A stretch of DNA of 64,000 nt from SB25 sp029560875 (GTDB lineage Bacteria > Bacteroidota > Bacteroidia > Bacteroidales > Tenuifilaceae), in NCBI GenBank assembly GCA_035388225.1, contig DAOOPM010000013.1, positions 1 through 64,000 of the forward strand, read 5' to 3'. The translations under genes and the position numbers were made by a program. Positions 63,690 to 64,000 of the stretch are shown piece after piece. The notes under the pieces are model-generated. The model ran no database searches. It saw only the letters and a program-made list of their open reading frames with translations, and had not been told where the DNA came from. Positions within the stretch are counted from its first letter, which is position 1. Each line of letters starts with the position of its first letter.

Positions 63690-64000
63690 ATGAAAGTCTT
63701 ATACAACATAGCCTTAATTGCATTAGGTTTTGGAATAATTGCCTGCGAACGCGATAATTTTTCCGATAGTCCCTCGCTGAAATTGAATTTTTCAGCCGAT
63801 ACAGTCCTTTTCGATACAGTTTTTACTACAATTGGCTCATCTACTCGATACCTGAAAGTTTACAATAAAAGCAATTCCGATGTTCGCATTTCATCTATAA
63901 GATTGGCTGGTGGCTCAATATCACCATTCCGGATTAATGTTGATGGAATGAGCGGTACTACTTTTTCAGATATACCCCTAAGGTCAAAGGATAGTCTATT
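63690..64000 (+). CDS. Lipoprotein of unknown function, 3' end outside the window
   Basis: ATG at 63690 opens a signal peptide with lipobox IIAC (residues 16-19), then a beta-rich mature part: LKLNFSADTVLFDTVFTTIG, SSTRYLKVYNKSNSDVRISS, then IRLAGGSISPFRINVDG. The frame is open to the last base. I recall similar N-termini on Bacteroidota lipoproteins with conserved phosphate-rich beta folds, but no function is known. Confidence 0.8.
   Translation, partial: MKVLYNIALIALGFGIIACERDNFSDSPSLKLNFSADTVLFDTVFTTIGSSTRYLKVYNKSNSDVRISSIRLAGGSISPFRINVDGMSGTTFSDIPLRSKDSL

Overview
The window is bacterial and belongs to the Bacteroidota, most likely a Bacteroidales-type lineage. I infer this from AT-rich DNA, repeated promoter boxes of the form TTTG-N19-TAnnTTTG, scarcity of strong Shine-Dalgarno sequences, and typical families: LytS-type kinases with two-component propellers, FISUMP lipoproteins, BirA without an HTH domain, DUF5362, SiaC/DUF1987 and WG repeats. 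No species can be named from sequence alone.

Bases 1-5400 look like the end of an integrated accessory element. They hold a 5'-incomplete propeller sensor kinase with an apparent frameshift, and an AbiEi/AbiEii type IV toxin-antitoxin pair read leftwards from a promoter beside a large palindromic operator. A 3' half of a tRNA-Met gene with its terminator follows and reads like an attachment site. Bases 5400-9500 carry a DUF4268 fragment, a FISUMP lipoprotein between two copies of a dispersed repeat, an orphan SecD-head lipoprotein and a trypsin-fold protein whose catalytic His appears to be lost. The trypsin-like gene is divergent from a STAND/NACHT-type NTPase (9847-12345); this pair is the best candidate for an undescribed defence-like module.

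Bases 12.3-31 kb are mostly chromosomal: a BadF/BadG-family kinase, a peptide-binding lipoprotein, a Crp/Fnr regulator, DUF5362, a PAS histidine kinase, lysS, a TetR-TolC-MFP-RND efflux operon, a HAMP-GAF sensor without an output domain, and a small basic secreted protein. Bases 31-36 kb encode SiaC, a TPR-SpoIIE phosphatase (SiaA-like), an OmpA-like protein and an OmpL47/Ig-like repeat protein in one orientation. Bases 36-44 kb hold YdeI-like, birA, SRPBCC, lplA, plsC, rplU-rpmA and serS.

Bases 43.8-49.8 kb carry a VWA lipoprotein-like protein divergent from an ECF sigma/anti-sigma pair, a DNA/RNA non-specific endonuclease and a seven-repeat WG protein. Bases 50-59 kb form a methionine operon behind a SAM-I riboswitch: metY, metX, hom, metH, metF. 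The end has a hybrid sensor kinase broken by a one-base deletion in a T run, a GNAT acetyltransferase, an amidohydrolase, and a lipoprotein gene that runs off the window.
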